From contig NZ_FNBN01000015.1 of the NCBI RefSeq assembly GCF_900102545.1, positions 1 through 64,000 of the forward strand: DNA of 64,000 bases, given 5' to 3'. The DNA is from Chitinophaga filiformis. Lineage in GTDB: Bacteria; Bacteroidota; Bacteroidia; Chitinophagales; Chitinophagaceae. The stretch's first letter is position 1; each line of letters opens with the position of its first letter. The notes beneath the pieces are model-generated. The model searched no databases. It was not told the origin of the DNA and saw nothing but the letters and a program-made list of their open reading frames with translations. The translations under genes were made by a program, and so were the position numbers. Shown piece by piece: positions 60,989 through 64,000 of the stretch.

Positions 60989-63900
60989 CTAAAAATTCGC
61001 ATTCAACCCCATCGTAAACGACCGGAAGAACGGATACTGATAACCAATACTACTCGCCTGTTCCGGATCATAATACCGGATCTTCATCTTATTCACCTCC
61101 CAGAGATCCTGGCCGGAGAAATAAACCCGCAGACTATTGATCAGCGGACGATTCTTGTCAAAGTGGAAAGTATAACCGATCTGGAGATTCTTTAAACGGA
61201 TATAAGACGCATTCATCACCCAGAAAGACGATGGCAGCAGGTTCTGATTATACCCGGCATACAGTCGCGGGAAAGCTGCATCCGGATTATTCGGTGACCA
61301 GTGATCACTGTGTATCAGCCAGGGCTGCTGCCAGCCATCAACGAATGGCATGCCGTACTTTGCCGGCACCAGTACCTTCCTGGCCCCGATTCCCTGGAAG
61401 AAAACAGAGAAGTCGAAACCCTTACAGGAAAATCCTGCATCGAAGCCATAAGAATATCTCGGTTGTGAGCTGCCCAGGTATACCAGATCCCCGTGATCGT
61501 TGGTAGTGTGACTGCCGCCACTGATAACGCCGTCCCTATTGACATCCTGGTAGCGGATATCACCGGGAGCAGTAGTAGCACCCTGGTAAGCATGACCTGC
61601 CACTTCCGCCTCATTCTGGAAATATCCGGTAGCCTTGTAACCCACGATGGCATTATAAGGCAGTCCTACAAGTCCGCGGTTGTTCCCATTCAGCCAGGCG
61701 GTATTACCGCTGGCATCTAATATCTTATTCTGATCGTCAAACAGGTTTGCATTCACCCAATAGCTGAAAGGTCCGCGGTTATCGCGCCAGCCCAGGTTCA
61801 GTTCCCATCCCCAGGAGCGCAGCTCCGCGGTATAGAAGGTTGGCGATAGCCAGTCCACCTGCGGATAGGTCTGTGTAGCGATCTGCATATGGGAATTGTG
61901 CTTCACAAAATAGTCTGCATTGATATTCAGCCGGCCTTTGAAGAAGGTCAGGTCCAGGCCAGCATTGGCGGTAGAAACGGTTTCCCAGTTATTATTCCCG
62001 GGGATGTAGCGGTCATTCTCATCGTAAGTCATGATCGGGTATGCCGTCGGGTGTAATATCTGATCGCGGTAGTTGAAATCATTGAGTCCGCTGCGCCAGT
62101 TGAAGTTGCCCAGCATCCCCCAGGAGGCGCGTAGCTTGAATTCATCAAAGAAGGGGAATGCAGACGCAAACCATTTCTCGTTATTCAGTCGCCAGCCAGC
62201 AGAGAAGGAGGGGAACAGATGTTTCCTGTTGATCTCCGGTTGTTGGGTCGTATTGTAAGTCAGCGCTGCCGCTATCAGGTTTGCCTCCAGCAGGTAGCGG
62301 TCCTTGAAATTATAGTTGATACGCGTAAAGATGGATGATAGTCCGCCTGCACCTTTAAAGTGCAGGGTATTGGCCTTGAGCGGATCATTGAATGAAAGCT
62401 GCGACAGCTCATTATTTGTTACACCCGTAGCGGTCATGATCCGTTGATGCTGGTAATGACTTTCATAGGCATAACCGCCCAGTATATGCACCGTATTCTT
62501 CTTTCCTGCAGGAAGGTCATAGTCTGCCAGCAACTGTAAACTGTGCTGTACTTCCATCAGGTAGCCTCTTTTCAGGGAATTAGGATCATTGACACTATTG
62601 ATAAAACCACTGCCATCATAGAAGTTGACAGTACGTTTACCAAGTCCGTCGTGACTGGTGGTCAACTGAGGACTATACACCGCTTTTAAGGTAAGCCCTT
62701 TGTACAGGTTTTCCGCTTTCAGGCTGAATACAGCATCCGCGTAGGAGCTGCGCTCATCCCGTTTGCCGGCGCCTTTCAGTAACGCAATGCTGTTATAACC
62801 TGCGGTATACTGATTGGTGCCTGGTACGTAAACGGGTACATTGCCTGGCGCCTGGTATAAGAAGTTCAGCAGGCCATAGTTCCCATCCACCCGCCATCCG
62901 GGAGAGAGGGTATTGCTGTTGGCGTACTGCAGACTGGTTTCCAGGCTCAGTACGTCGCTGAAGCGGTTGTTGGCATTGAATTGTACGTTGGTTCTGGACG
63001 TCTTATCCGGACCGGTATTGAATAACCCCTGCCGGGAGAATTGTCCGAGGGAAAGCAGGTACTGATGTTCTGCACTGCCGCCTTTGGCGGTAATGGTAAA
63101 GGTGGACGTAGTGCTGTTATTACGGGTGACGTTGTCCAGCGGATCAAAATCATCGTAATAATTATAGTTCCCGCTGCCGTCCAGTTTTGGTAGATAATTA
63201 ATGTTCGGGTCCCGCATCAGGGAAATCTCCTGTGCCGTCCATACAGGCTGCAGACCTGCATTTTGCGCCGCTTCATTCTGTAAGGAAGCTGCTTGCCAGG
63301 AGCGCATCCGCTTAGGCAATGCAATCGGCTTTTCTATACCAAACAGGCTGTTATATTCCACGGAGATCTTGCCAGGCTTCCCTCTTTTGGTGGTGACCAG
63401 CACTACACCACCTGCTGCCAGCGGGCCATAGATAGATGCAGCGGCGGCATCTTTCAGCACAGAGATGGATTCAATATCATTGGGATTGAGTAAGGTAATG
63501 GAACCGGGCGCTCCATCAACCAGTACAAGCGGTTCGCTATAGTTGCCGGAGGAGAGTCCCCTGATCTGGAGATTGAAGCCTTCTTTACCGGGTTGGCCGT
63601 TGTTGCGGGTCACCAGCAAACCCGGAGCCGTACCCTGTAATGCTGCCATCACATTGGTAACAGGTCGGCTTTTTAAGCGGCGGCCTTCCACTTTTGTGAT
63701 GGAGCCGGTGATGTTTGCTTTGTTATGGATACCATAACCGATGATCACGAGGTCGTTTAATGTTTTGGTATCGCTTTGGAGGATGATCTCCAGGTTTTTT
63801 CTGTCTCTCAGGGCAATTTCCCGGGTCTCATAACCGATAAGGGAGAATTGCAATACTGCCTGTCCGTTGGCTACCGGTATGCGGAAGCGGCCGCTCTCAG

Positions 63901-64000
63901 TGGTGCTGGCGCCATTGTGTGTGTCTCTTTCACGTATGGAAACCCCTGCCAATGGTCTTTCTCCGTCGGTAACCAGACCTGTAACAACAAACTGTTCCAG
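60989..64000 (-). CDS. SusC/RagA TonB-dependent receptor (5' end outside window)
   Basis: At least 1004 residues of a SusC receptor are present; the frame stays open to the window edge, so the signal peptide and any STN domain lie beyond 64000. Visible parts are the carboxypeptidase-like domain (VTGLVTDGERPLAGVSIRER), the link DLVIIGYGIHNKANITGSI, the plug (EPLVLVDGAPGSITLLNPND, IYGPLAAGGVVLVTTKRG) and the barrel ending LNANF. An ATG-like TTG at 63952 is not the true start. The gene is the 3' member or only SusC on this strand here, as no SusD follows before pyrB; that is unusual because susD normally follows susC directly. Confidence 0.92.
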   Translation of the reverse strand: MEQFVVTGLVTDGERPLAGVSIRERDTHNGASTTESGRFRIPVANGQAVLQFSLIGYETREIALRDRKNLEIILQSDTKTLNDLVIIGYGIHNKANITGSITKVEGRRLKSRPVTNVMAALQGTAPGLLVTRNNGQPGKEGFNLQIRGLSSGNYSEPLVLVDGAPGSITLLNPNDIESISVLKDAAAASIYGPLAAGGVVLVTTKRGKPGKISVEYNSLFGIEKPIALPKRMRSWQAASLQNEAAQNAGLQPVWTAQEISLMRDPNINYLPKLDGSGNYNYYDDFDPLDNVTRNNSTTSTFTITAKGGSAEHQYLLSLGQFSRQGLFNTGPDKTSRTNVQFNANNRFSDVLSLETSLQYANSNTLSPGWRVDGNYGLLNFLYQAPGNVPVYVPGTNQYTAGYNSIALLKGAGKRDERSSYADAVFSLKAENLYKGLTLKAVYSPQLTTSHDGLGKRTVNFYDGSGFINSVNDPNSLKRGYLMEVQHSLQLLADYDLPAGKKNTVHILGGYAYESHYQHQRIMTATGVTNNELSQLSFNDPLKANTLHFKGAGGLSSIFTRINYNFKDRYLLEANLIAAALTYNTTQQPEINRKHLFPSFSAGWRLNNEKWFASAFPFFDEFKLRASWGMLGNFNWRSGLNDFNYRDQILHPTAYPIMTYDENDRYIPGNNNWETVSTANAGLDLTFFKGRLNINADYFVKHNSHMQIATQTYPQVDWLSPTFYTAELRSWGWELNLGWRDNRGPFSYWVNANLFDDQNKILDASGNTAWLNGNNRGLVGLPYNAIVGYKATGYFQNEAEVAGHAYQGATTAPGDIRYQDVNRDGVISGGSHTTNDHGDLVYLGSSQPRYSYGFDAGFSCKGFDFSVFFQGIGARKVLVPAKYGMPFVDGWQQPWLIHSDHWSPNNPDAAFPRLYAGYNQNLLPSSFWVMNASYIRLKNLQIGYTFHFDKNRPLINSLRVYFSGQDLWEVNKMKIRYYDPEQASSIGYQYPFFRSFTMGLNANF

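Overview
The window looks like chromosomal DNA from a Bacteroidota bacterium, most likely Chitinophagaceae (Chitinophaga-like). The evidence is four SusC-type receptors, three SusD lipoproteins, two FecR anti-sigma factors, an ECF sigma factor, many lipoproteins, a PUR-alpha-type (DUF3276) protein and repeated matches to the Bacteroidota promoter pattern TTTG-N18-20-TAnnTTTG. The taxonomic call is inference. No rRNA, tRNA, phage, integrase or CRISPR locus was seen.

Layout. 1-498: repeats and the end of a rifampicin-resistance operon. 499-3599 (-): marR-rph, with a perfect MarR-type operator overlapping its promoter. 3787-11185 (+): a small mannan locus of FecR, SusC, SusD and GH76, without its usual sigma gene. 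11264-13613 (-): an MDR oxidoreductase and an alpha/beta hydrolase. 13615-24847 (-): an ECF sigma / FecR / SusC / SusD / DUF4843 / PKD-like / TlpA-thioredoxin operon that continues into the hydrolase. 24989-27015 (+): a DJ-1/AraC (GlxA-type) regulator followed by GAPDH. 27025-43433: a pectin utilisation locus with a LacI regulator, GH43, SusC, SusD, a CE12-GH28 fusion, GH105 and the hexuronate genes uxaB-uxaA-uxaC. It runs from polymer capture to 2-keto-3-deoxygluconate, with a PurR-like palindrome in front of susC. 43955-45617 (-): tetR and an old yellow enzyme gene, with three matching operator-like sites. 45923-56243: DUF4142 lipoprotein, DnaQ/GIY-YIG nuclease, purC, ABC exporter, DUF3276, pgi, a TspO-like membrane protein and prfB. 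prfB needs a +1 frameshift, and its in-frame stop is TAA rather than the usual TGA. 56511-60646: pruA, an exported Bcp-type peroxiredoxin, pyrR and pyrB. 60989-64000 (-): a SusC gene cut by the window end.

The main feature not explained by genes is a dispersed intergenic repeat family ('block B', about 65-75 bp, two GC-rich hairpins around a GTTTGTAGC core). At least eight copies lie in five places. Four places are gaps between convergent genes and the fifth follows the rph operon at the window edge. Copies are joined to tandem arrays: an 11-bp unit, a ~54-bp unit repeated about 9.6 times (51861-52387), a 62-bp unit repeated three times and degenerate GATAACCC repeats. A separate 111-bp sequence with ~20-bp terminal inverted repeats (43646-43756) looks like a MITE or an IS remnant.
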